64,000 nucleotides of DNA, taken from contig CM082591.2 of NCBI GenBank assembly GCA_040954595.2, positions 3,162,001-3,226,000 of the forward strand, read 5' to 3'. This document shows, piece after piece, positions 22,754 through 35,600 of this stretch; position 1 is the stretch's first letter; the number at the start of each line of letters is the position of its first letter. Made by a program: the position numbers and the translations under genes. A model generated the notes under the pieces. That model saw only the letters and a list, made by a program, of their open reading frames with translations. It was not told where the DNA came from and ran no database searches. This DNA is from Balanoglossus misakiensis (lineage: Eukaryota > Hemichordata).

Positions 22754-22881
22754 CAAATTGAATTGCTCAATTTAAATTACATGGCAGTATATGAAGTAAA
22801 TTCAGAAGTTCACATCTATGTCATGAAAAGCATATGCTGTTTTGATTCTTGTATCTGCTAATATGTGCGGCGTAATGTTGA

Positions 22882-23690
22882 TTATGGCTTTTCACAGATG
22901 AAAGCGTTTTCAGCTGGGCATTCCTTTGTCTTCCACATTCTCTTTCTGTCTTTTGTGCCAGACCTGAAACATTAACACAAGGAAGGAAATTTATATAATA
23001 TTATGTGATCTAAAATAAGGCAAGTTTTGTCTTATACCACAACAGAATCTCAAGAAGAGATATTACTTACATAGTTCTTTGCTATTAGGGAGGAATCCCT
23101 ACTGAGAATTGTATACACAGTAAATTGCTACATGTGTACGGCCAACTGTCAAAGACACCAGCTGTTCTATTTGGTCTATGTACAGTACACATGCCATTGG
23201 CAGCTTATGGGTCAGTCAGTGTTTGCCCGTTGATCTCTTTCTATAAATGTCTGTCTGTATACATGTCTGTCGGTATGTATGTATTCCGGTGTAAACCTTT
23301 TCCCATGTAATCCCGTAATGGGACCACAGTGTCCTCGATGCTATGTTTCTGATAAAAACATTCAGACTTACCAGAAAAGACCGCAGTGCCGATCATCGTC
23401 GCTATCTGGCTGATCAGGACCCCAGTTGTCATAGCAGATACCGCTGTCATCGATGTATTTCCATTGGTTTTCCAAGGCAAAGTATTTGGCTCCAAACCAG
23501 TAGCAATAGTCGCGTCTCTCAGAATTGGCCTCGATGTAATCCACCAGCATCTCGTTCACCGCCTGGTTAGGAATGGTCGCCAGACGAGCCATCTGGCTCT
23601 CGCAGTAGTATCTAGCGAAGTGGTAGGATTTCTTACTCAGGTAGAAGAAGTAAGTCCTGCAAGGAGCCTCAACGCTCAACGTTCTGGGAA
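22882..23690 (-). other. Gene A C-terminal C-type lectin domain
   Basis: Exons 23690-23372 and 22963-22882. Features: [55 protein letters not shown], and [13 protein letters not shown] before the stop. The QPD tripeptide associated with galactose-type calcium-dependent binding is present, but the later WND motif is replaced (MWKT), so calcium/sugar binding is uncertain. Genes B and C end in the same two-exon arrangement with the intron after a TG or AG at the same place. Confidence 0.88.
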
Positions 23691-26600
23691 CTGAGAGAAA
23701 GATTTAATCGTTACTGTTGCACTCTCCCTTCTCAAATAAAAGCCTATCTTGTTTGTGGAGGTTTCACAGTGGGAAATAAACTTGTATTTAACAAGATATG
23801 GCCACAGAATCACAATGCCCTTACAAAAATGTTCCATATAGTTCTACAGTATTCTATATATTTGCTTCATAAATCAATTGAAAAAGGATCCAAAACTACA
23901 TAGAAATCTATAGATGTCCATAGAAATTTCGATAAGCTTCTACAGAAATTCAATAGGGCTTAAATTTTAGGTGTCTATAGAAAGCCCTTCCTCAATGTCA
24001 TATTCATGTACATTATTGATAACAGACAGTTTCTGACTATTGAAATCGAAAAGCTCCTCATACCTAGCCTCACAGTGAAGTCGCAAGATTCAGAGTTTCC
24101 AAATCTATCCGTGGCTGTGCATGTGATCACGTGGGTACCGATTCCAAACGTGGTTCCAGACGGGTAGTCACACGAAACTGTTGAATCTGCACCTGCCTCT
24201 GGCAAGGTGTATGTGATTACCACTTGGCCATCATCGTCGTAGTCAATAAACGTCATATCCTCGGGACAGATAAATTCTAGTGGAGCGTCTGAGGAGAAAG
24301 AGCATGGTTGGTGTTTATTTCTACAACTAGGATTACCATACAGTGACATTATATATGAATAGTGTATTTATCCCTTTTATCACCATGGTTCAGTCCAAAC
24401 CCATTGTTTTCTATGGTAAGGTTGGACCTCTAAAGAGGGAACTAGTATCACTTTTCGAAAAAATACGTCCCTGAGTTGCATACATGTAAAGATATACTTA
24501 CACACTGTAACAGGAAAGCTGCAGGTGTCTGTGTTTCCAAAAGAATCAGTGATTGTACAACTGATAGTGTGAGAGCCGACACCCAGAGATGTTGGAGATG
24601 GATGGCTACATGATACACTTGCATCAGCTGTGTTATCATTTGAAGTTGGAGTTGTGTAAGTGACAACAGCTTCACCATTAGTTGCATCAGCAACGAATTC
24701 CATATCACCTGGACATGAGATGTCTGGCGCAGCATCTGTGGCACAAAAAGAATCAGTCTGTGTCAGCCCTAAATCTAAGTAATCCCAAAATTGTACTTAC
24801 TTAAGTTTAAGTTACAACAGCCATACATATTTAAATCATCATTGATGATCGTTACTTCATGATCTAGACAGAATCATACATTATGATAAAGCCCTTATAT
24901 CGAGGAAGAAGTCACCGCAACAGATATGTATATGTATACTCAGATGGCAGTTTACATGGAAATAGATGTTCCAAATATATGTTGCTTACAGATAGCGATA
25001 ATGACTGGGCATTCTTCTGTGTTGCCAAAGGAATCAGTGATTGTGCAGGTGATGATATGTACACCAACATCCAGGGCTGTTCCCGGTAGAATATCACAGT
25101 CCACAGTTGCATTCGCTGATCCACTGTTTGGCTCTGGTATGATGTAATTGACAACTACAATTCCATCATTATCAACGTCAACCAGTTCCATATCGCCTGG
25201 ACATGTGAAGTCTGGTGGGGAATCTGTAGTGAAATAGGAGGTTGAACTCAGTTTATTTGAATTGAAAATTCAAGATCTGATATTGGTTCTGTTGCCAGGC
25301 TATATAAATCGTGTGAACATCAAGTCATAAATATTCTATATATAAAAGTTTTCAGGATATCTGTTGTGTTAAAAAACTACACAGTAAAAAAAGAACCAAC
25401 CTTAAATTTTTCAAGGAATATACTTACAGACTATGACAGTGAATTGACAGCTGTCTGAGTTTCCAAATGAATCAGTTATTGTACAAATGACATCATGTGA
25501 ACCGACTCCAAAGGATGTTGGAGATGGGAAGTTACATGAAACAGAAGCATCAACTGTGTTTTCATTTGGAGTTGGAGTTGTGTAACTAACAACAGCTTCA
25601 CCATTAGATGCATCAGCAACAATTTCCAATTCTACTGGACATGAGATGTCTGGCGCAGCATCTGTGGTGAAAAGGGCAATTGTTGTTTGTATGTGTCTAG
25701 TTAATTATTGCACTAGTCCTACATGCACTTTACCTATACAGTTCTATTACATGTACCTTGATTTTAAGCTAAAGAACATGTTCAAATTGGAGAATTTCTT
25801 AGAATGTTGAAATAATGCTTACAGATGGTGACAGAGAAAGGACATTCTTCTGTGTTGCCAAAGGAATCGGTGATTGTACAGGTGATGATATGTTCACCAA
25901 CATCCAGGGCTGTTCCCGGTAGAATATCACAAGCCACAGTTGCATTCGCTGATCCACTGTTTGGCTCTGGTATGATGTAATTAACAACCTCACTTCCATC
26001 GTCATTAACGTCAACTATTTCCATATCTTCTGGACATGAGATGTCTGGCGCAGCATCTGTGGTGAAAAAGATAATTGTTCTCTGTATGTGTCTAGTTAAT
26101 TATTGCACTAGTCCTACATGCACTTTACCTATACAGATCCGTTACCTTGACTTTTAGCTGAAGAATATGTTCAAATTGGAGAATTTTATAGAATGTTGAA
26201 ATAATGCTTACAGATGGTGACAGAGAAAGGACATTCTTCTGTGTTGCCAAAGGAATCAGTGATTGTACAGGTGATGATATGTTCACCAACATCCAGGGCT
26301 GTTCCCGGTAGAATATCACAGGCCACAGTTGCATTCGCTGATCCACTGTTTGGCTCTGGTATGATGTAATTAACAACCTCACTTCCATCGTCATTAACGT
26401 CAACTATTTCCATATCTTCTGGACATGAGATGTCTGGCGCAGCATCTGTGGTGGAAAAGACAATTGGTGTTTGCGTGTGTCTACTTAGTGATTGTAGTAA
26501 ACTGACATGCAATCAACTATACAGTTCCATTACCTTGATTTTTAGGTAAAGAACATGTTCAAATTGGATAATTTCATAGAATGTTGAAATAATGCTTACA

Positions 26601-29600
26601 GATGGTGACAGAGAAAGGACATTCTTCTGTGTTGCCAAAGGAATCAGTGATTGTACAGGTGATGATATGTACACCAACATCCAGGGCTGTTCCCGGTAGA
26701 ATATCACAGGCCACAGTTGCATCTGTTGAACCACTGTTTGGCTGTGGAACATTGTAATTAACAACCTCACTTCCATCGTCATTCACGTCAACCATTTTCA
26801 TATCTTCTGGACATGAGATGTCTGGCGCAGCATCTGTGGTGGAAAAGACAATTGGTGTTTGCGTGTGTCTACTTAGTGATTGTAGTAAACTGACATGCAA
26901 TTTACCTATACAGTTGCGTTACCTTTATTTTAAGCGAAAAAAACATGTTCAAATTGGAGAATTTTAAAGAATTTTGAAATAATGCTTACAGATGGTGACA
27001 GAGAAAGGACATTCTTCTGTGTTGCCAAAGGAATCAGTGATTGTACAGGTGATGATATGATCACCAACATCGAGGGCTGTTCCTGGTGGAATATCACAAG
27101 CCACAGTTGCATTCGCTGATCCACTGTTTGGCTCTGGTATGATGTAATTAACAACCTCACTTCCATCGTCATTAACGTCAACTATTTCCATATCTTCTGG
27201 ACATGAGATGTCTGGCGCAGCATCTGTGGTGAAAAGGGCAATTGTTGTTTGTATGTGTCTAGTTAATTATTGCACTAGTCCTACATGCACTTTACCTATA
27301 CAGATCCGTTACCTTGATTTTTAGCTAGAGAACATGTTCAAATTGGAGAATTTCTTAGAATGTTGAAATAATGCTTACAGATGGTGACAGAGAAAGGACA
27401 TTCTTCTGTGTTGCCAAAGGAATCGGTGATTGTACATGTGATGATATGTTCACCAAAATCGAGGGCTGTTCCTGGTGGAATATCACAAGCCACAGTTGCA
27501 TTCGCTGATCCACTGTTTGGCTCTGGTATGATGTAATTAACAACCTCACTTCCATCGTCATTCACGTCAACCATTTCCATATCTTCTGGACATGAGATGT
27601 CTGGCGCAGCATCTGTGGTGAAAAAGACAATTGGTGTTTGCGTTCGTCTACTTTGTGATTGTAGTAAACTGACATGCAATCAACTATGCAGTTCCATTAC
27701 CTTGATTTTTAGCTAAAGAACATATTCAAACTCGAAGACTTTCATTGAATTATGAAATTCATAATGCTTACAGATGGTGACAGAGAAAGGACACTCTTCT
27801 GTGTTGCCAAAGGAATCGGTGATTGTACAGGTGATGGTATGTACACCAACATCCAGGGCTGTTCCCGGTAGAATATCACAGGCCACAGTTGCATCTGTTG
27901 AACCACTGTTTGGCTGTGGAACATTGTAATTAACAACCTCACTTCCATCGTCATTCACGTCAACCATTTCCATATCTTCTGGACATGAGATGTCTGGCGC
28001 AGCATCTGTGGTGAAAAGGCCAATTGTTCTCTGTATGTGTCTAGTTAATTATTGCACTAGTCCTACATGCACTTTACCTATACAGATCCGTTACCTTGAC
28101 TTTTAGCTGAAGAATATGTTCAAATTGGATAATTTTATAGAATGTTGAAATAATGCTTACAGATGGTGACAGAGAAAGGACATTCTTCTGTGTTGCCAAA
28201 GGAATCGGTGATTGTACACGTGATGATATGTTCACCAACATCGAGAGCTGTTCCTGGTGGAATATCACAAGCCACAGTTGCATTCGCTGATCCACTGTTT
28301 GGCTCTGGTATGATGTAATTGACAACTTCACTTCCATCGTCATTCACGTCAACCATTTCCATATCTTCTGGACATGAGATGTCTGGCGCAGCATCTGTGG
28401 TGAAAAAGACAATTGGTGTTTGCGTTCGTCTACTTTGTGATTAAACTGACATGCAGTCAACTTATACAGTTCTGTTACCTTGATTTTAAGCTAAAAAACA
28501 TGTTCAAATTGGAGAATTTTAAAGAATGATGAAAAAATGCTTACAGATGGTGACAGAGAAAGAACATTCTTCTGTGTTGCCAAAGGAATCGGTGATTGTA
28601 CACGTGATGATATGTTCACCAACATCGAGGGCTGTTCCTGGTGGAATATCACAAGCCACAGTTGCATTCGCTGATCCACTGTTTGGCTCTGGTATGATGT
28701 AATTGACAACTTCACTTCCATCGTCATTCACGTCAACCATTTCCATATCTTCTGGACATGAGATGTCTGGCGCAGCATCTGTGGTCAAAACGGCAATAGA
28801 TGTTTGTAAACTCCTACTTTCTGATTGCACTAATCCTACAGGCAATTTACCTATACAGTTCTGGTACCTTGATTTTTAGCTAGAGAACATGTTCAAATTG
28901 GAGAATTTCTTAGAATGTTGAAATAATGCTTACAGATGGTGACAGAGAAAGGACATTCTTCTGTGTTGCCAAAGGAATCGGTGATTGTACAGGTGATGGT
29001 ATGTTCACCAACATCGAGGGCTGTTCCTGGTGGAATATCACAGGCCACAGTTGCATTCGCTGATCCACTGTTTGGCTCTGGTATGATGTAATTAACAACC
29101 TCACTTCCATCGTCATTAACGTCAACTATTTCCATATCTTCTGGACATGAGATGTCTGGCGCAGCATCTGTGGTGAAAAAGATAATTGTTCTCTGTATGT
29201 GTCTAGTTAATTATTGCACTAGTCCTTACCTATACAGATCCGTTACCTTGACTTTTAGCTGAAGAATATGTTCAAATTGGAGAATTTTATAGAATGTTGA
29301 AATAATGCTTACAGATGGTGAAAGAGAAAGAACATTCTTCTGTGTTGCCAAAGGAATCGGTGATTGTACAGGTGATGGTATGTACACCAACATCGAGGGC
29401 TGTTCCTGGTAGAATATCACAGACCACAGTTGCATTGGCTGATCCACTGTTTGGCTGTGGTATGATGTAATTAACAACCTCACTTCCATCGTCATTAACG
29501 TCAACTATTTCCATATCTTCTGGACATGAAATGTCTGGCGCAGCATCTGTGGTGAAAAAGACAATTGGTGTTTGTGTGTGTCTACTTTGTTATTGTAGTA

Positions 29601-32600
29601 AACTGACATGCAGTCAACTTATACAGTTCTGTTACCTTGATTTTAAGCTAAAAAATATGTTCAAATTGGAGAATTTTTAAGAATGATGAAAAAATGCTTA
29701 CAGATGGTGACAGAGAAAGGACATTCTTCTGTGTTGCCGAAGGAATCGGTGATTGTACACGTGATGGTATGTTCACCAACATCGAGGGCTGTTCCTGGTG
29801 GAATATCACAAGCCACAGTTGCATTCGCTGATCCACTGTTTGGCTCTGGTATGATGTAATTAACAACTTCACTTCCATCGTCATTAACGTCAACCATTTC
29901 CATATCGCCTGGACATGTGATTTCAGGTGGTTCATCTTCAAAAAAAAGCAGGTAGAATTGATTGTATTTGAATCAAAGATTCAACATCTGATCTTGAGTG
30001 TGTTGGCAGGTTATATAAATCGCGTGAACATCGTGTTGTGAAAATTCGTTGATATATAAGTTATCAGAACAGCTGTTCTGTCACAAAATAATGTAATTAG
30101 AAAAAGCAAATCTCAGATATTTGGAGGAATATACTTACAGACCATCACAGTGAATTGGCAGCTGTCTGAGTTTCCAAATGAATCGGTTATTGTACAAATG
30201 ACATCATGTGAACCGACTCCAAAGGATGTTGGAGATGGGAAGTTACATGAAACAGAAGCACCAGCTGTGTTTTCATTTGGCGTTGGAGTTGTGTAACTAA
30301 CAACAGCTTCACCATTAGATGCATCAGCAACGAATTCCATATCTTCTGGACATGAGATTTCTGGTGCAGCATCTGTGGTGAAAAGGCCAATTGTTCTCTG
30401 TATGTGTCTAATTATTTATTGCACTAGTCCTACATGCACTTTACTATACAGTTCCGTTACCTTGACTTTTAGCTGAAGAATATGTTCAAATGGGAGAATT
30501 TTATAGAATGTTGAAATAATGCTTACAGATGGTGACAGAGAAAGGACATTCTTCTGTGTTGCCAAAGGAATCGGTGATTGTACAGGTGATGATATGTTCA
30601 CCAACATCGAGAGCTGTTCCTGGTGGAATATCACAGGCCACAGTTGCATCTGCTGATCCACTGTTTGGCTCTGGTATGTTGTAATTAACAACCTCACTTC
30701 CATCATCATTCACGTCAACCATTTCCATATCTTCTGGACATGTGATATCTGGTGGAGCATCTGTGGTGAAAAAGGCAAATGGTTTTTGTAAGCGTTTACT
30801 TTCTGATTGCACTAATCCTACATGTACTTTACCTATGCAGTTCCATCCCCTTGTAACTGTGTTGAAAAACTTGTTAGAAATTGTTTTAGTAATGCATGCA
30901 TGATTAATACAGATGCATGATTTATGTACTGGGGCTATATTTGAATATCTTTACTATGGAGAACAGTTTGAATATTACAAAAAGATGCATACTGATGTAT
31001 AGGAACAAATATAGATTTTAATATCGGAATTACTATGTCATCTCAGAAGTTTGAATGAACTTACACACAGTAACAGGGAAGTCACAGTCCACACTGTTTC
31101 CAAAGGCATCAGTGGCGGTGCATGTGATAGTGTGAGAACCCACAGCAAATGTTGACCCGGACGGGAAGTCACAGCTCACTGTTACATTCGCAGCATTGGC
31201 ATTTGTATCTATGGTGTACACCACAGCGACGGAGTTGTCGCCGTCATCATCGATAATTTCCATTGGTGCTGGACACGTGATCTCTGGTGGTTCATCTAGC
31301 AAAGTTAAAACAGGAGACTGTTGTCAAATGGAATCCATGTATACTTACTCAGTAGCACTTGTATGTCTCATAACGTTTGCTACAAATAATCTGTAGACTT
31401 AGATATAGTGTTTAGCGTGCTCTGAAAGCTGCAGAATTGATCACGTGAATTACATGGTTTTATTTTTTTTTTGCCAAGTATGTATACAGAGAGATGTTGA
31501 ATGTTCATGGGGTAACTTCTCTAGAACCATGCAGATAACATTATTGAGACTCACATATTGTGACAGTGAAGTCACAAGTGTCTGAATGTCCGGCCTCATC
31601 GACTGCTGTACATGTTATGGTGTGACTACCAATACCAACGGCTGTCCCCGATTGTGGGTCGCACGTCACCGTGGCATCATTGGAGTCCTCATTTGCAGAT
31701 GGTGTTGTGTATGTGATGATGTGACTGTCATCGGTATCCTCGTCCACGATGTCCATATCGTCTGGACAGGTGATCGTCACAGCCGCATCTAGAGAGAAAC
31801 AATGTGGAATATTGAAAATATATATCTACTGTAGACATTGTTGAAATTGGAGTGCTTGGAGGTTTTTGGAAAGAAAAAGAAATTGTAGGCAGATGGTGTA
31901 GAGGAAAAAACAATTTCCTTCCGGAATACCTCAGGAGAAAGGTGGATGAGCAATCGAAATAAATTTTGCTGTAATACTGGCTGAATTTTTTTTACTGATA
32001 TACCCCCCCCCCCTCAGGAATCAAATGGTTCTCCCCTTATACTCACGGACTATTATTGTGAAATCGCACGTATCGGTGTTTCCAAAGGCATCCACGGCAG
32101 TACACGAGATTGTGTGGTTGCCGACCGAGAAGCTTGCGCCCGAATCCGGATCACACGTCACTATAAGGGTGGATAACTCGTCCGTTGCGTTGGGTAATGT
32201 GTATGTCACAGTCACACTGCCATCGTCATCGTGGTCAACAAAAGACATTTCCGCTGGGCATGATATCATTGGAGGTGTTTCTGTGAAAGGCAGAATCAAG
32301 TAAAATCAACTATTATATTATCCCTCAAAACTTAAACTATTCCCACAGATTGTGTACTTGTATTCATCGCAATGCATGTTTCAGGTAAATCAAAATTGTC
32401 GTTGTTGGGGGTGCTTTTATTACCGCTTTGTGTCTGTAAATAACCCCCAACAAGCATACACAGATCGGAACTCTGCTACTTAGAAACTTGAAAGAAATGA
32501 ATCTGTTTACAACTTACCATCACAAGGCACTGTTAACGCCACGAAGCAAAGGAAAGGAGAGAAAATGTTTTGTACTTAGGGCAGCATACAACGTAGAAAC

Positions 32601-35600
32601 AGATTTTACATAGTGGCGATAGTCTACCTTGTTCAAATTTGACGGTATTGCGAACGGTATTTTAACTTGTGTACATAGTGCCTGCTCCTCTCAATCAAGC
32701 AATTGTTATAAATAGAAAGCTAAGGCTTCACAAAATAAGGAGTAAGTCTTACATGTGCATTCTCCAGCTTCATTGTTTCCATAGCGACAGAAACAACCAA
32801 ACGTGCCATTTATGTATGTGCACACTTCCAGCTCGTCGCACGCGCTATCGTAACATTCCACCGTGCCGTCTTCGTGACATTCACATGTTATAGAACAGTC
32901 GGGATTGGTCCATATATCTCCAGGCTGCATGATGAAATGCAATGAAAAGATCAATCCCGTATTTAAGCTAATTTCATCGTGGCGTCGTTTCAGAGGACAT
33001 ATCAAACTCCCTGAGAACCTGTTTACAAAAGGTGTTGGCGAGCAGATCGCTGACAATTTTGGAAATACTCTCCCACTGTTGAACTACCTATTGTTTGCAT
33101 CGCAGTTAGCAAATCTCTGAGAAACAAAAATCACTTTCGAAAGCAAAAACTACTCGTGCTTACAGGATGCATTTCACCATGGACAACACAGCCACAGCTG
33201 TCACTGGGAACACAGGCCGCCCCGTCGTGCACGTAGCCCTCGTCACACTCGCAGCCTTCAACGCACGGTTCATCTGGACAGGACATTTCGCCCAGGCAAG
33301 TCTCGGGACACGCTGACATGCAGTCGCTGTAATGACTGTTCGGTAGACATGCGGGAACTGGAACGCAAATGGGGCAAAAATCAATAAAGATAATTCGACG
33401 CTTGGTCAAATGGTTGCAATTTTGAACGCTTGAACTTTTGTACGTCTAAATGGTACAGAACCATGTTCCAATAGAACTTATACGCTTAGGTAATAATATG
33501 CTGGCGATACGCCCTCCTCCCATATTCAACCACACTAAAATCTCATTCATTCACAGGCTTTATGATTTCACAACTTAAAACGAACTCGCTTTCCAGGCGA
33601 ACTTACCGCAACGAACATGAACATAAAAAGAGCATGAATCGACATTTCCAGATTCGTCTTCCGCCGTACAGGTGACTTCGTTTCTCCCGCAGTCAAACAG
33701 GTGGCCGGGCTCTTCGCTGCAAGTGACCGTCGCGGCACACTCTCCGTCGGTGGCAGTGGGTTTGACGTAGTTGACAACTTCGCCATCGCCATCGGGGTCA
33801 TTCGCGTTGACATCGTCACAACCATCGAGTACAGGAGGGTTGATATCTGTAGAGGCAGTTAGAGATTATTCGTTATAATATTAACCACACCAGCATCGCA
33901 TATTTCAAATCATAAATTTTACAGTAGCATTTTATCTACTTGCTCTATAACGATGTTTTATTCAAGATAAGTCCCTTTTTGGAACAGTGCGGCTTAGATA
34001 GTTCTTAATACACACCACGAAATACGCACTACTCTACCTATTAACCTACCCTGTATTTTTGTTTTTGTTTACAGATCAATTCTACATGTCAGACAGTTTT
34101 CGACCAGAGAAGATAGGTTTTGCCAAAGTTTTTTTTGAAACGATAAGTATCCACTCACCGCAGACAGCGTAAATGGTGAATGAGGTGGATGATTGCAAAC
34201 CCTGGGCGTCTGTCGCTGTACAGGTAACCTGGACAGGATCATCACAGAAAACAGTGACGCTACTCGAGTGATCGCATGATACTTGGACGTCACCACAGTT
34301 GTCCATCGCTTGCGGGACATCAAATGATACAATTTCGCCGTCGTTCTCACAGTCAAATACGGTTATGTCGGAAGCACAGTTGATCATGGGTGGTTCGTTA
34401 TCTGTGTTATGTACATGGAAAATATAGCATTTAAACAATTGCGACAGTGTGTAAGATTATAGTTCAATAAAAACACACATCATCATTTTAAATGTGAAAG
34501 CAATCTATACTCTATATGGGGTACATTCTCATGTCCGTATGATGTGTGTTCAGTACGTTCATTGTTCCTGCAACCCCCCCCCCCCCGATACATGACGGTA
34601 AAGAGGTTTGGTTGCCATGACACGCATGCATAACGATTCCTTCAACGCGCAGGCGCATTACCTTCCAGTATGTCCACGTGAAACTGGCATGTGTCAGATT
34701 TTCCACTGTAGTCATAGGCCGTCAGCGTGATAACGTGCTCGCCGGGTGGAATTATGTCCAACACGTCATAGGTTGACTCGATTCTGTCGATGCCGCAGTC
34801 GTCTGTCACAGAGGGTATTTTCCAGCATACGGCTTCACCATCGCCATCGCAGTCGATGAGGCTTATGTCAGATGGACACGTGATACTTGGGTTCTCGACA
34901 TCTGTGGGTTTGAAACAGACGGTAGTGTCTATAGTTTAGTATTCAACACGAGGACTCGATTTGTAAACTGCGCCCTACTGTATGGTGGAACCTGTTTCGA
35001 CATAAGTTTGATCAGTGTGCAGGTATGTACGTTTATGTATGTATGTATGTATGTATGTATGTATGTATGTATGTATGTATGTATGTATGTATGTATGTAT
35101 GTATGTATGTATGTATGTATGTATGTATGTATGTATGTATGTATGTATGTATGTATGTATGTATGTATGTATGTATGTATGTATGTATGTATGTATGTAT
35201 GTATGTATGTATGTATGTATGTGTGTGTGTGTGTGTGTGTGTATGTTTGTTTGTTTGCAGTGGCTTATCAAATGTCTATGTTAAATGGACAAAATACTCA
35301 GGTGCTAAAACCATAATGCTTTTACAGACGACAATGCAACTTCACATATAATGCCGGCCCAACCTACCACATGCCACTTCGACGGAAAATGAACAAGAAC
35401 TAGACGATCCTCCCTCGTCAACAGCTGTGCACGTGACCACGGTCGTCTCGCCACAAGGAAATATGGACTCGTTGGGTAAATAGTCACACGTGACTGTGAC
35501 CTCACAGTCGTCTGTCGCTGTCGGAATGGCGAAGTCCACCATTTCACCGTCATTTTCACAATCCATCACGGACAATATATCACCTGAACATTGGCCTATA

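Larger units (their letters stand above)
24064..32280 (-). other. Gene A second HYR block, 20 modules
   Basis: Exons in protein order: 32280-32047, 31788-31555, 31295-31065, 30760-30527, 30372-30139, 29935-29702, 29546-29313, 29167-28934, 28778-28545, 28394-28161, 28005-27772, 27612-27379, 27223-26990, 26833-26600, 26445-26212, 26056-25823, 25661-25428, 25223-24990, 24735-24502, 24288-24064. Eighteen of the twenty are exactly 234 nt. Two sequence types alternate: type a ([27 protein letters not shown]) in most modules, and type b ([19 protein letters not shown]) at 30372-30139, 25661-25428 and 24735-24502. Four conserved cysteines per module. Confidence 0.9.

Noticed and set aside
25799-29941. 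Repeated minus-strand frames beginning [10 protein letters not shown]
   Set aside because: A second open frame through the HYR exons, repeated because the exons are recent copies; it lacks the HYR pattern and runs past the splice sites.
25428-30760. CRISPR-like or satellite array
   Set aside because: The period (~389 bp) corresponds to an exon plus intron with conserved splice sites and phase, in an animal genome; no short palindromic repeats with unique spacers.
22882-33357. Separate second gene starting at the internal TIL exon
   Set aside because: No signal peptide, promoter-like sequence or ATG exon is seen near 33.4-34 kb, and the phases of 33607 and 33357 join cleanly.
35008-35351. 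Tyr-Val-Cys-Met and Ile-His-Thr-Tyr repeat proteins
   Set aside because: Pure translation of the GTAT/ACAT microsatellite; the same applies to 47385-47882 and 60013-60746.
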